A stretch of DNA of 64,000 bases from Rhizobium sp. R634 (GTDB lineage: Bacteria; Pseudomonadota; Alphaproteobacteria; Rhizobiales; Rhizobiaceae), in assembly GCF_002211305.1 (NCBI RefSeq), contig NZ_LOKW01000012.1, positions 1-64,000 of the forward strand. The letters run 5' to 3'. This document shows, in pieces, positions 8,413-17,025 of the stretch. The translations under genes and the position numbers were made by a program. The notes below the pieces were generated by a model. It saw nothing but the letters and a program-made list of their open reading frames with translations. It was not told the DNA's origin and ran no database searches. Within the stretch, counting starts at the first letter, position 1, and every line of letters begins with the position of its first letter.

Positions 8413-8976
8413 ATGACCACCATTTATCTTGCTGGGCCGGAAGTCTTTCTTCCGGATGCCATGCCCATCATGGCCGAAAAACGCCGCCTGGCGCGCCAGT
8501 TCGGCTTCGAGCCGACCGGCCCCGGCAGCGACGAAAACCAGACGCCGATAAAGCGGACGGCCGCAGAGATCTACGGGCGCAATGACGACGCCATGCGCCG
8601 GGCCGATATCTGCCTGGCCAACATCACGCCCTTTCGAGGCGTCAGCGCCGATCCAGGCACGGTCTACGAGATCGGCTTCATGATTGCGCTGGGAAAGGCG
8701 GTGTTCGCCTATACCAATCACCCCGACGATTATGGTCTGCGTGTTCGTTCGATCTGGTATGCGGGGCGTGAGATCGATGAGACGAGCGGGCGGCCGCGCG
8801 GACCGGACGGCATCGCGATCGAAAATCACGGCATGGCCGATAACCTGATGATCGACGGAGGGATCGAGGCGACCGGAGGCAAGGTGTTTCGTGCGGCCAA
8901 GCTCCCATCAGATCCTGCCCGCGACCTCGCGGTCTATTTTGAAGCGCTTCGGACGATCGCCGGCCTGCGCGGATAG
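8413..8976 (+). CDS. Nucleoside 2-deoxyribosyltransferase-like protein
   Basis: Member of the family that exchanges or hydrolyses the base of (deoxy)nucleosides; 187 aa. The N-terminal YLAGPEVF is the family's substrate-binding strand. DICLANITPFRG and GTVYEIGFMIALGK follow, with the catalytic glutamate (about E86) in VYEIGF. I choose ATG 8413 because AAGGAT sits just upstream; ATG 8401 has none. The gene stands alone between divergent and convergent neighbours, so a role in nucleotide salvage or in hydrolysing a modified nucleotide is inferred from the family only. Confidence 0.86.
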   Translation: MTTIYLAGPEVFLPDAMPIMAEKRRLARQFGFEPTGPGSDENQTPIKRTAAEIYGRNDDAMRRADICLANITPFRGVSADPGTVYEIGFMIALGKAVFAYTNHPDDYGLRVRSIWYAGREIDETSGRPRGPDGIAIENHGMADNLMIDGGIEATGGKVFRAAKLPSDPARDLAVYFEALRTIAGLRG

Positions 8977-8989
8977 GATTTGCGCTTCT

Positions 8990-9887
8990 TTACTCCGCTC
9001 TCATCGCGTCGATAACTGCGCGGAAGCCCGCCGACATGTGGCGGCGGCTCGGATAGTAGAGATAGAGTGGTTCCTCCAGCTGGCACCAGTCGTCCAGCAC
9101 CTGGATCAGTTCGCCGCGGGCAATCGCCTTCTCCGCGCGCGGCTCCCAGATATAGGCAAGGCCGACGCCACCAAGCGCTGCCTGCAGCATTAGCTCGTGA
9201 TCGTCGAGCGATAGCGGCCCGGTCGGCTGAAAGCTCACCGTCTGGCCATCCTTCTCGAATTCCCAGGCATAACGGGCGCCTGATGGAAACATGTTCTGGA
9301 TGCAGAGATGCCGCTTGAGGTCGTGCGGCGTTTCCGGCTTCGGGCGGGTTTCGAAATAGGCTGGCGAGCCGACGACCACCAGGCGAATGCGCGGCTTAAT
9401 GCGCAGCGCGATCATGCCCTCCGTGATGCGTTCGCCGAAACGGATGCCGGCATCGAAGCCTTCCTCGACGATATCGACCAGCCTGTCGGTCGCGTTGATT
9501 TCCAGCTGCAGAGGGGTTCCTTTTGAGCAGCGGACCGATGACATGGCCGATGACGAAAGGGCCGATCGAAGTCGGCACGTTGATCCTCACCTTGCCGAAG
9601 GGCGTGTCGCGATAGCGGTTCAGCGCATCGAGCGCAGCCGCCATCTCGCCGAAGGCCGGATCGAGATGGGAGATCAGGAGTTCGCCGGCCTCCGTCAGCG
9701 AAACGCTGCGCGTCGTGCGGTTGAGCAGGCGGATGCCGATCCGGTCTTCCAGATTGAGAACGGCATGGCTGACGGCAGAGGCGGTGACGCCCCGCTCCTC
9801 ACCTGCCTTTCGAAAACTCTTATGCCGCGCGACAGCCGCGAAGGCTGCGAGTTCGGACAGGTCTGTGGCGTCATTGCTGAATTTCAC
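8990..9887 (-). pseudogene. LysR-family regulator with a frameshift
   Basis: Read from GTG 9887, codons 1 to about 122 give a LysR helix-turn-helix (FAAVARHKSFRKAGEERGVT) and the linker through GHVIGPLLKRNP. The effector-binding domain continues in another frame from LQLEINATDRLVDIVEEGFDAGIR to the stop at 8990. The switch is near 9511-9516 in AACCCCTCTGCAG, equivalent to one extra base or two missing. The total of 898 nt fits a normal regulator of about 299 aa. It is divergent from an SDR gene, the usual LysR-target layout. Sequencing error, recent inactivation or +1 recoding at CCC-T are all possible. Confidence 0.8.
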
Positions 9888-9998
9888 TCATTATAGTTTC
9901 GAGAATAACGAATCTTATACATCAGCGGATTTTCGGTCAAATTCACCCCGTCAGCACAGAGATGCGACGCCAAACAAACAGCTCGGAAGGAATTCGTC

Positions 9999-10850
9999 AT
10001 GAAAGTCTGGTTCATCACCGGTGCATCCCGCGGCTTCGGCGCACTGGTAACCAAGGAAGCCCTTGCATCAGGCGATGCCGTCATCGCCACCGCCCGCAAC
10101 CCGAAGACCATTACCGAGCAATTCGGCGATCATCCGAACCTGGTCGCCGTCGCCCTCGACGTCACCAACGAGGCTCAAGCGAAGGAGGCTGCGGCCGCCG
10201 GCATCGCCCGCTTCGGCCGAATCGACATCCTCGCCAACAATGCCGGCTACGGCCTGCTCGGCGCAGTCGAGGAAGCTTCGGCCGAGGAGATCGAAAAACT
10301 TTATGCCACGAACGTCTTCGGTCTCCTGAAGGTGACACGCGCCGTGCTGCCCTATATGCGCCGCCAGCGCTCCGGCCACATCCTCAATTTTTCCTCGGTC
10401 GGCGGCTACTTCGGCTATCCCGGCTGGGGCGTCTACGGCTCGACGAAATTCGCCGTCGAAGGCCTGTCGGAATCGATGGCTGCCGAACTCGAGCCTTTCG
10501 GCATCACGGTGACGATCGTCGAGCCCGGTTTCTTCCGCACGGATTTCCTCGCCGACACCTCGCTGGCGATCAGCCCGGCCTCCATTGCCGATTACGAAGG
10601 CACGCCGGCCGGCAACATGCGCAACTTTGCCGCCGACGCCAACCACGCGCAGCCCGGCGACCCGGCCAGGCTCGCCGCCGGCATCATGGCGATGGTCGCC
10701 TCGGCCAACCCGCCGCTGCGCATGCCGTTCGGCAGCGATACGGTGGCGATGATCGAGGCGCAGCATGCGAGCGTCGAAAAGGAACTTGCCGTTTGGCGCC
10801 AGCTCGCGCTCTCGACGGATTTTCCCGGCGACGCAACAAGCGCAGCCTGA
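9999..10850 (+). CDS. Short-chain dehydrogenase/reductase (SDR)
   Basis: Classical SDR oxidoreductase, 283 aa. The cofactor motif TGASRGFG is at residues 7-14, NNAG is at about 80-83, and the catalytic Ser-Tyr-Lys is SS(V) near 132-133 with Y146 and K150 (YGSTK). TARNPK after the second strand suggests NADPH, by analogy with members carrying an Arg there. The start is ATG 9999 after GGAAGGAA. It is divergent from the broken LysR gene, with 111 nt between them that should hold both promoters. Substrate unknown. Confidence 0.93.
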   Translation: MKVWFITGASRGFGALVTKEALASGDAVIATARNPKTITEQFGDHPNLVAVALDVTNEAQAKEAAAAGIARFGRIDILANNAGYGLLGAVEEASAEEIEKLYATNVFGLLKVTRAVLPYMRRQRSGHILNFSSVGGYFGYPGWGVYGSTKFAVEGLSESMAAELEPFGITVTIVEPGFFRTDFLADTSLAISPASIADYEGTPAGNMRNFAADANHAQPGDPARLAAGIMAMVASANPPLRMPFGSDTVAMIEAQHASVEKELAVWRQLALSTDFPGDATSAA

Positions 10851-10860
10851 AGAGAGCATG

Positions 10861-10906
10861 AGTGCCGCCGCAACACTCCCGGTCTCGGAGGTGTGGCGGC
10901 GGTGCT
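10861..10906. terminator. Hairpin between convergent genes
   Basis: An imperfect long inverted repeat pairs CCGCCGC and ACAC..TCC on the left arm with GGAGGTGTGGCGGCGG on the right. It sits between the converging SDR and hydrolase genes. There is no T-run, so a bidirectional transcript-end structure is inferred only from position. Confidence 0.45.
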
Positions 10907-10941
10907 GTCATGACGGCGGGACAGACGGCCGGCCGTCTCGC

Positions 10942-11889
10942 TTATTTTCCGACCTGCTCGGCCCAGTTCGGCGCCTTGCCGCCGCCATCGAGAAAGGTCA
11001 TCGCCACGGTTGCCATCAGGGGCGAGGCGAAGGACTCGTAATGGGTGAGATCGGGCAGGATCGCCAGACGGTTCTTCGACATGTTTTCCCGCATCCAGCC
11101 GGCATCGCGGAGGCCGCCGCCGAGCTTGTGATAGAAGTCGATCATATGCTCGGGGCGGATCATGTCGGCATCGCCGTACATCAGCATCACAGGCATGGTG
11201 AGCTTCGCGACAGCATCGCTGTAATCGATGGGTTTGCGCATCAGCGCCCCCATAGCGTCGAGCAGCTTCGGAAATTCGGACACGTCGGGCGCCACCGCCT
11301 TGTAGGAGAGGAACATCGGCGTGTCCTTCATCATCTCGGCCATGCCGGCGCCAACGGCCGCCTGCTGCGGCAGCATCTCCGGGAAGAAACCGTCCTGCGC
11401 ATAGGGCGCCGAGAGGATCACCAGCCGGCGCACCTGGTCCGGTGCGCTCGCCGCCATGTGAAGGGCCACACCGCCGCCGAAGGAATAGCCGAAGACGTCA
11501 AGCTTGTCATAGCCGAGCTGCTTCACCAGGACCGCGAGATCGGCACCGATATCAGGAAGCTCGATCGGCCGATTGCCGAGCGGCGTGCGGCCATGGCCCT
11601 GCAGATCGACGGCGATCACCTGACGGTGATCCGTGAAGATCGGCATGACGGGCGCGAACATCTCGATCTGTCCGAGGCCGCCGTGAAGCAGCAGCAGCGG
11701 CTCGCCCTCGCCGCGGATCTCGTAATAATAATCGATGCCGTTGACCGGCACCCTTCCTTTCCTGACGATCGGCGCAATGGCCTTGTCTTCCTCGACAACT
11801 GGCGCAGCGCCGCCTGCGGCCGAGATATCCGGCGCGGCCAAGAAGGCAGCGGCCGTTGCGATCATCGAAATCAGCGTCATCTTCGACAT
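10942..11889 (-). CDS. Exported alpha/beta-fold hydrolase
   Basis: Alpha/beta hydrolase of 315 aa with a signal peptide (MTLISMIATAAAFLAAPDISA). LLLLHGGLG is the oxyanion loop and GYSFGGG carries the nucleophile Ser136. The histidine is probably in DLTHYES. A GxGxPLLLLHG..VIAVDLQGHGRT pattern places it with the epoxide-hydrolase/haloperoxidase-like enzymes. The start is ATG 11889 with AAGGAC upstream. The catalytic residues are intact, unlike the hydrolase at 7134-8177. It converges with the SDR gene. Substrate unknown. Confidence 0.9.
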   Translation of the reverse strand: MSKMTLISMIATAAAFLAAPDISAAGGAAPVVEEDKAIAPIVRKGRVPVNGIDYYYEIRGEGEPLLLLHGGLGQIEMFAPVMPIFTDHRQVIAVDLQGHGRTPLGNRPIELPDIGADLAVLVKQLGYDKLDVFGYSFGGGVALHMAASAPDQVRRLVILSAPYAQDGFFPEMLPQQAAVGAGMAEMMKDTPMFLSYKAVAPDVSEFPKLLDAMGALMRKPIDYSDAVAKLTMPVMLMYGDADMIRPEHMIDFYHKLGGGLRDAGWMRENMSKNRLAILPDLTHYESFASPLMATVAMTFLDGGGKAPNWAEQVGK

Positions 11890-12072
11890 GTCCTTGCTCC
11901 ATCTGTGCGTCGATACCGCAAGGACGGCGGCGGTCGTCGTTTTCCGACACTCTGCATCGAAATTTCTGGCACCCGCCTTTATGACATTCCTATATTTTCG
12001 CCCCTCGCCCCGAATGGATTTCCTACGGCAGCCGGCGGTAGACTCTCGCTGTCATTGCAAAGGTCAAATGCC

Positions 12073-12231
12073 ATGCGCAACATCGTGTCTTCCGCCTTCC
12101 ACCCTCTGCGCCCGCACAAGGTCACGCGCGGCAGCCGGCAGATGCGCGAGAAGCGCACCGCCCGGGCGCTGATCGTCTTCAGCATCCTGCTTGCCTGCGT
12201 CGAACTTTACATCGTTTACGCCGCGCTTTGA
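12073..12231 (+). CDS. Small single-pass membrane protein (52 aa)
   Basis: Hypothetical. A basic N-terminal half (HPLRPHKVTRGSRQMREKR) is followed by one hydrophobic helix (ALIVFSILLACVELYIVYAA), consistent with a small inner-membrane protein with its N-terminus inside. The ATG at 12073 follows AAAGGTCAA. The frame is open far upstream, but that part is antisense to the hydrolase. I do not recognise the family. Confidence 0.62.
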   Translation: MRNIVSSAFHPLRPHKVTRGSRQMREKRTARALIVFSILLACVELYIVYAAL

Positions 12232-12356
12232 GCCATTCCACGCCTGGTTTCGGCACGGCGGAAAACGCGGACTGGCGGAATGGCCGATCTCCAACTTTTC
12301 GTTAACCGGCATGCTGGTAAAATCTCGTTGTAGAGATTTCAGATACCGCGAGACCG

Positions 12357-12668
12357 ATGCCGAAACCGAATTTCCGCTTCACCCATTACGATCTCAAGGA
12401 ACAACGCGCCGGGACGATCGTCGAGGTGTCGCTGAATGCGGTGAACAATGTTCGACTGATGACGGCGCCGAATTTCCAGCGCTTCACCGAGGTTCTCGAT
12501 TTCAAATATATCGGCGGCGTGGCGCGCAAATCCCCGGTTAAGCTTGCCGTCCCGGAAAGCGGCCACTGGCATGTCGTCGTCGATATGGAAGGCCATCACG
12601 GTCTCGCGGAATCCGCCGTCAAGGTGATCGCCGCGCCCGTCAATCAGAAAATGCCGCGCCCTTCCTGA
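12357..12668 (+). CDS. DUF1883 domain protein
   Basis: A 103-aa protein that is one DUF1883 domain from end to end. Recognisable family features are HYDLKEQRAGTIVEVSL near the start, then NVRLMTAPNF and YIGGVARKSPVKL. SGHWHVVVDMEGHHG lies near the end. It has no signal peptide, so it is probably cytoplasmic. In some bacteria DUF1883 domains are joined to TIR domains, but no such partner is present here, so I infer no defence role. The start is ATG 12357, with only a weak Shine-Dalgarno. Confidence 0.85.
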   Translation: MPKPNFRFTHYDLKEQRAGTIVEVSLNAVNNVRLMTAPNFQRFTEVLDFKYIGGVARKSPVKLAVPESGHWHVVVDMEGHHGLAESAVKVIAAPVNQKMPRPS

Positions 12669-12757
12669 GATTCGCAGCACCGCGCGTTTCCAGACGAGCC
12701 CGCAGAACGCGCTTCATCGAAAACCCGCGATCACGACGCATCCAATTATCCTGATCG

Positions 12758-12771
12758 TTGATCGCGATCAA
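12758..12771. promoter_or_regulatory. Perfect palindrome TTGATCGCGATCAA
   Basis: A 14-bp perfect palindrome in the 272-nt gap between the DUF1883 gene and the membrane protein gene starting at 12941. It has the form of an operator for a dimeric regulator. No matching regulator gene is adjacent, so the role is unknown. Confidence 0.4.
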
Positions 12772-12940
12772 TGAATGAGACCGCTGCGTCGATCACAATT
12801 CTTCGGGCCGTCAGCCGGCACGCCCTTTCATGCTGCGAAAGTAATTGGGAGCCGAAGGCTGCCGAATAATCAGAGCATCACAGCGTCTTTGCGCGTCAGA
12901 CCCGCGGCGCTGCGGATCTTCATCACGTGGGGAGTAGTCC

Positions 12941-13615
12941 ATGACTTCGAACCCGACTGGCCGTATCACCACCATCATCGATCCCGGCGATGCGCTCGGC
13001 GAAGTCCTTTTCGGCTTGATTATGGCCCTGACTCTGACGGTTGGTTCGCGGCTTGTTTTTGAAGAAGAAGGATTAGATGTCCGGGAGCTGGTCGTCGCCA
13101 CAATCGGATGCAATGTGGCCTGGGGGATCATTGACGCCGTCTTGTTCATCCTGGGTACGACGTTTTACAAGAGCAGGCGGCTGCGGCTTTTTCGGCAAAT
13201 CAAAGCCGCCAGAAGCGAATCTGCGGCGCTCACCGTGCTTGCGCGTGAATTCCCGATTGAAAAAGCACCCTTCGCCGCCGAGGCGGCCGATACGGACGCG
13301 CTCTATCGATCGCTGCTGACGCTCGCAGGCCGGGCAGACCCTGTGAAGGTGTCCCTCGCAAAAGGCGATCTGCTTACCGGAATCGCCGTCTTCCTCCTGG
13401 TTTCGGCGACCTCCATCCCGGCAGTTGTCCCTTTTCTTCTGATCGACAATGCCGACCTTGCCCTGAGAACCAGCAACCTGTTTCTCATCATGCTGCTGTT
13501 TGTGACCGGTTATGCGTGGGCGAGCTTTTCGGGAGGCAGACCCTTTTACGCCGGCATGACGATGACGTGTCTCGGATTGCTTCTGGTTGCGATAGCGATC
13601 GCTCTTGGCGGCTGA
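12941..13615 (+). CDS. Multi-pass membrane protein, VIT1/CCC1-like
   Basis: A 224-aa protein with about five hydrophobic segments: GEVLFGLIMALTLTVGSRLV, the region around residues 50-75, and three in the C-terminal 80 residues. A charged cytoplasmic loop lies between (about 76-130). The first helix with its DPGDALGE lead resembles the vacuolar-iron-transporter (VIT1/CCC1) family, but the metal-binding residues are not clearly present, so transport of iron or manganese is only a suggestion. The start is ATG 12941 after GGGGAG. It is convergent with rarA. Confidence 0.72.
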   Translation: MTSNPTGRITTIIDPGDALGEVLFGLIMALTLTVGSRLVFEEEGLDVRELVVATIGCNVAWGIIDAVLFILGTTFYKSRRLRLFRQIKAARSESAALTVLAREFPIEKAPFAAEAADTDALYRSLLTLAGRADPVKVSLAKGDLLTGIAVFLLVSATSIPAVVPFLLIDNADLALRTSNLFLIMLLFVTGYAWASFSGGRPFYAGMTMTCLGLLLVAIAIALGG

Positions 13616-13646
13616 GCCGGTCACCCGCCGAGCAGACTTGGCCATG

Positions 13647-14963
13647 TCAGCGCGGATTGCGCTCCTTGCGAAGCTTCGCCCACCATTCCAGCCGCTTGCG
13701 GATGTCGCGCTCGAAGCCGCGCTCCGGCGGATCGTAGAAGGTCTGGCGGCCCATCTTCTCCGGAAAATAATCCTGGCCGGAAAAGGCGTCCGGCTCGTCA
13801 TGGTCGTAGCGATAACCTTCGCCGTAGCCCTCGCCCTTCATCAGTTTCGTCGGTGCATTCAGGATATGCTTCGGGGGCAGCAGCGAGCCGTTCTGCTTCG
13901 CGGCCTGGCTTGCGGCCTTGAAGGCTGTGTAGACGGCATTCGATTTCGGCGCGGTGGCGAGATAGACGCAGGCCTGGGCCAGCGCGAGTTCGCCTTCCGG
14001 CGAGCCGAGATACTCATAAGCATCCTTGGCGGCATTGCAGATGACAAGCGCCTGCGGATCGGCAAGGCCGATATCTTCCACCGCCATGCGCACCAGCCGC
14101 CGGCCGAGATAGAGCGGATCCTCGCCGGCATCGAACATACGGGCGAGATAGTAGAGGGCCGCGTCGGGGTCCGAGCCGCGCACGGATTTATGCAGCGCCG
14201 AGATCAGATTGTAGTGACCGTCCTGCGCTTTGTCATAGACCGGAGCGCGGCGCTGGACGATGCGCGTCAGGCCTTCGGTGTCGAAGCTCTCGCCTTCGCG
14301 GGCCGCGCGCCAGACTTCCTCGGCGAGCGTCAGCACGGCGCGGCCGTCGCCGTCGGCCATGCGGATCAGGCTGGCGCGTGCCTCTTCCGTCAACGGCAGC
14401 GGCTTCTGCTCGATCGTCTCGGCACGCTTCAGCAACTCCTCGAGGCTCTCCTCGTCATGCGACTTGAAGGTGAGAACGCGGGCGCGCGACAGCAGAGCGG
14501 CGTTGAGCTCGAAAGACGGATTTTCGGTGGTGGCGCCGACAAGGATAACGGTGCCATCCTCCATGACGGGCAGGAAACTGTCCTGCTGGGCCCGGTTGAA
14601 ACGATGGATCTCGTCGACGAAGAGCAGCGTCTGACGGCCGTCCATGCGGCGCAGGCGGGCGGTTTCGAACACCTTCTTCAGGTCGGCGACACCTGAAAAG
14701 ATCGCCGATATCTGCTCGAATGCCAGCCCCGCCTCGCCCGACAGCAGCCGCGCCACCGTCGTCTTGCCGGTGCCGGGCGGGCCCCAGAAGATCATCGAAC
14801 CGAGCGAGCCGCTTTCGATCATTCTCTTCAGGACGCCGTCTTCACCGGTCAGATGTTCCTGACCGGTAACATCGGCGAGCGTCTTCGGCCGCAGCCGGTC
14901 GGCAAGCGGCCGCCTGGCGGCAACCTCCTCCGGAATGCGCGGCGCGAAGAGATCATTGCTCAT
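13647..14963 (-). CDS. rarA: Replication-associated recombination protein A (MgsA/RarA AAA+ ATPase)
   Basis: AAA+ ATPase acting at stalled replication forks; 438 aa, normal length. The start MSNDLFAPRIPEE precedes ADRLRPKTLADVTGQEHL, the family signature. Walker A is GPPGTGKTT (61-69) and Walker B is LLFVDEIHRFN. Sensor 1 is ILVGATTENPSF, and the C-terminal tetramerisation region contains DPDAALYYLARM. ATG 14963 overlaps the degP stop as ATGA, so translation is coupled. An upstream extension to 15014 is inside degP and rejected. Confidence 0.95.
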   Translation of the reverse strand: MSNDLFAPRIPEEVAARRPLADRLRPKTLADVTGQEHLTGEDGVLKRMIESGSLGSMIFWGPPGTGKTTVARLLSGEAGLAFEQISAIFSGVADLKKVFETARLRRMDGRQTLLFVDEIHRFNRAQQDSFLPVMEDGTVILVGATTENPSFELNAALLSRARVLTFKSHDEESLEELLKRAETIEQKPLPLTEEARASLIRMADGDGRAVLTLAEEVWRAAREGESFDTEGLTRIVQRRAPVYDKAQDGHYNLISALHKSVRGSDPDAALYYLARMFDAGEDPLYLGRRLVRMAVEDIGLADPQALVICNAAKDAYEYLGSPEGELALAQACVYLATAPKSNAVYTAFKAASQAAKQNGSLLPPKHILNAPTKLMKGEGYGEGYRYDHDEPDAFSGQDYFPEKMGRQTFYDPPERGFERDIRKRLEWWAKLRKERNPR

Positions 14964-16363
14964 CGGAAGAACTGCCGGATGCGCTGACCGTCGCGCTCGA
15001 TCTCCACCCGCCACAGCCCGGGGTCGCTGTTGGCGATCTCGGCCAGCTCGCTGGTCGACTTCACCTCGGTGCCGTTGATCGAGACGATGATATCCTTGGG
15101 CTCGAAACCGAGACGGGCGGCCGGCGAATCCTCCTTGATATCCGAGACGACGACGCCGGCCGATTCCGACGGCATGCGCAGTTCGTCGGCAACGCGCGGC
15201 GAGAGGTTTTCGACGACCGCGCCGGTAAAGGGGGTATGTCCGCCGATGGTGCGCTGGTCGCGCGGCGAGGTTTCCGGCGCACGGGCGAGCGCCAGCGACA
15301 ACTGTTCCTCGCGGCCATTCTCGATGACGGTGAGGTTGACCGACTTGCCGAGGCCGGCCGTCGTCAGGCGGTACAGCAACGCGTCGGGATGCTCGACCGG
15401 GATGCCGTTGACCGATGTGACGATCTGGCCGGCTTTCAGCCCGGCCTTCGCCGCCGGCCCGCCATCGGTGACCTTGACGACAAGCGCGCCACGGACCCTG
15501 TCGAGCCCGAGAGCCTCGGCGACCTCGGACGTCACAGCATCGAAGCTTGCGCCGACATAGGGCCGCTCGAAGGATTTGACGCCGGCATCGGCGGAAGCAA
15601 GGAAAACCTTGACGAGATTGGCGGGAATGGCAAAGCCGATACCGTTCGAGCCGCCGCCGCGCGAGAAGATCGCCGTGTTGATGCCGATCAGCTCGCCCTT
15701 CATGTTCATCAGCGCGCCGCCGGAATTGCCGGGATTGATCGAGGCGTCGGTTTGGATAAAGAAGCCGAACTCGTTCCTAACCACCTGATTGCGGGCAAGA
15801 GCCGAGACGATGCCGCTCGTCACCGTCTGACCGACGCCGAAGGGGTTGCCGATCGCCAGCACGAGGTCCCCGACTTCCACCGTATCGGAGTTGCCGATCG
15901 GCAGGGTCGGGAAGTTCTCCTTGGTATCGATCTTCAGCACGGCGAGATCGACGCGGTCATCGCGCAGCACCACCTTGCAGGGGAACTCGCGGCCATCCGA
16001 CAGCGCCACCTTGATATCGTCGGCGCCTTCGACGACGTGATTGTTGGTCACGACGGTGCCGTTCGCCTCGACGATGACGCCGGAGCCGAGCGAGGATTGC
16101 TTCTCGGACCGGTTCGGCATCTGTTGGCCGAAAAACTGCTCGAAGAAGGGATCACCCGCGAAGGGCGATTGGCGCTTGATGATCTTTTCCGCATAGACAT
16201 TGACCACGGCGCCCGAGGTCTGCTTGACCAGCGGCGCGAAGGAGAGCTGCATTTGCATCTGGCTCTCCGGCACGGTTTTCGTGGTCTGCGCGTGAGCGGC
16301 AGCCGGCAGAAGCAGCGTCAGAGCGAGCAGCGAGACGGAGGCGTGCTTGAACAGGCCTTGCAT
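14960..16363 (-). CDS. degP: Periplasmic serine endoprotease DegP/HtrA-like (Do family)
   Basis: Envelope protease/chaperone of 467 aa. A signal peptide (SVSLLALTLLLPAAAHA) is followed by a trypsin-like domain with H109 (TNNHV), D139 (RVDLAVLK) and S214 (GNSGGAL). Two PDZ domains follow, around residues 260-350 and 375-460. The start is ATG 16363, 5-8 nt after AAGGGATA. It is the first gene of a two-gene operon with rarA. A rhizobial palindromic element ends 36 nt upstream of the start codon. Rhizobia carry several Deg paralogues, so the exact letter (DegP versus DegQ-like) is uncertain. Confidence 0.93.
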   Translation of the reverse strand: MQGLFKHASVSLLALTLLLPAAAHAQTTKTVPESQMQMQLSFAPLVKQTSGAVVNVYAEKIIKRQSPFAGDPFFEQFFGQQMPNRSEKQSSLGSGVIVEANGTVVTNNHVVEGADDIKVALSDGREFPCKVVLRDDRVDLAVLKIDTKENFPTLPIGNSDTVEVGDLVLAIGNPFGVGQTVTSGIVSALARNQVVRNEFGFFIQTDASINPGNSGGALMNMKGELIGINTAIFSRGGGSNGIGFAIPANLVKVFLASADAGVKSFERPYVGASFDAVTSEVAEALGLDRVRGALVVKVTDGGPAAKAGLKAGQIVTSVNGIPVEHPDALLYRLTTAGLGKSVNLTVIENGREEQLSLALARAPETSPRDQRTIGGHTPFTGAVVENLSPRVADELRMPSESAGVVVSDIKEDSPAARLGFEPKDIIVSINGTEVKSTSELAEIANSDPGLWRVEIERDGQRIRQFFR

Positions 16364-16398
16364 GGGTATCCCTTTTTGAATTCTCTTGAGCAACGTTG

Positions 16399-16450
16399 TA
16401 GAGCATGATGCCGAAAAGTGTGAGCGGTTTTCGGACGACATCATGCTCTA
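16399..16450. repeat. Rhizobial intergenic palindrome (RIME-like), part 1
   Basis: TAGAGCATGATG (16399-16410) and CATCATGCTCTA (16439-16450) are perfect 12-bp inverted arms. Inside them CCGAAAA pairs with TTTTCGG around a 10-nt loop. This is the core of the palindromic intergenic repeat I know from many Rhizobium genomes (RIME type). It lies in the degP leader/promoter region. Confidence 0.75.
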
Positions 16451-16463
16451 ACTATTTAATTGC

Positions 16464-16510
16464 GAACAGGATTCAGATTTTAGGCCAACCGGCCTAAAAT
16501 CATCCTGTTC
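16464..16510. repeat. Rhizobial intergenic palindrome (RIME-like), part 2
   Basis: GAACAGGAT-TCA-GATTTTAGGCC, loop AACC, GGCCTAAAATC-ATCCTGTTC. It is a nearly perfect hairpin of 20 bp with one 3-nt bulge. It follows part 1 by 13 nt, and the pair together form one mosaic element of about 112 bp between degP and the divergent ykvA-like gene. Confidence 0.72.
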
Positions 16511-16621
16511 TGCGGCCCGACGCTAGAAAGGAAAGAGGGCGGAAGCATGGAAGAATGAGGCAATCGGAGCCCAAGAGATTTTGCTTGAAGCCTTTGCCAA
16601 TTCGATTCAGGAAGAGCGGCC

Positions 16622-17002
16622 ATGCAACTGATATCAAAAGCCAAAATCTGGTCGAAGTCACTGAAGCGTGACATCGTGGCGCTGTGGCTGGCCGCGCGTG
16701 ACGCCCGCGTGCCGTGGTATGCCAAAGCGGTGGCTGGCGCGGTTGCGGCCTATGCGCTTTCACCCGTCGATCTCATCCCCGATTTCATTCCTGTGCTCGG
16801 CTATCTCGACGATCTCGTCATCGTTCCGCTCGGCATTTTGCTGGCGATCCGGCTCGTTCCGGCCCCAGTCATGAGCGAGCTTCGCGCGGAAGCCGCAAGG
16901 CGCATCGAGCGCCCCTCCGGCCGGGCCGGATTGATCTTCATCCTTGCCGTCTGGCTCGCCTGCATCATCTTCTTGGCTCTGGCATTACGCAAGCTGGCCT
17001 GA
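16622..17002 (+). CDS. YkvA family protein (DUF1232)
   Basis: A 126-aa membrane-associated protein. YALSPVDLIPDFIPVLGYLDD followed by LVIVPLG is the diagnostic DUF1232 core. A second hydrophobic helix (LIFILAVWLACIIFLALAL) ends the chain. The function of the family is unknown. The start is ATG 16622 with GGAAGAGCGGCC ahead. It is divergent from degP and 23 nt before the LprI-like gene, so the two plus-strand genes are probably co-transcribed. Confidence 0.9.
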   Translation: MQLISKAKIWSKSLKRDIVALWLAARDARVPWYAKAVAGAVAAYALSPVDLIPDFIPVLGYLDDLVIVPLGILLAIRLVPAPVMSELRAEAARRIERPSGRAGLIFILAVWLACIIFLALALRKLA

Positions 17003-17025
17003 CGGGCGGCAACAGGAACAGAGGA

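Noticed and set aside
7639..8829. A 396-codon minus-strand frame
   Set aside because: It overlaps the well-supported hydrolase in a different frame and the deoxyribosyltransferase gene antisense, with composition unlike a protein (Arg/Gly-rich, no domains).
9505..9530. Programmed +1 frameshift in the LysR gene as an established mechanism
   Set aside because: CCC-T could slip, but no stimulatory stop codon or structure is obvious and LysR regulators are not known for recoding; kept only as an alternative to error or mutation.
10765..12072. Upstream part of a 488-codon plus-strand frame
   Set aside because: Antisense to the exported hydrolase at 10942-11889; only the last 52 codons (from ATG 12073) look like a gene.
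12357..12668. DUF1883 gene as part of a defence (TIR-type) system
   Set aside because: No TIR domain, nuclease or other defence gene is nearby; the domain stands alone.
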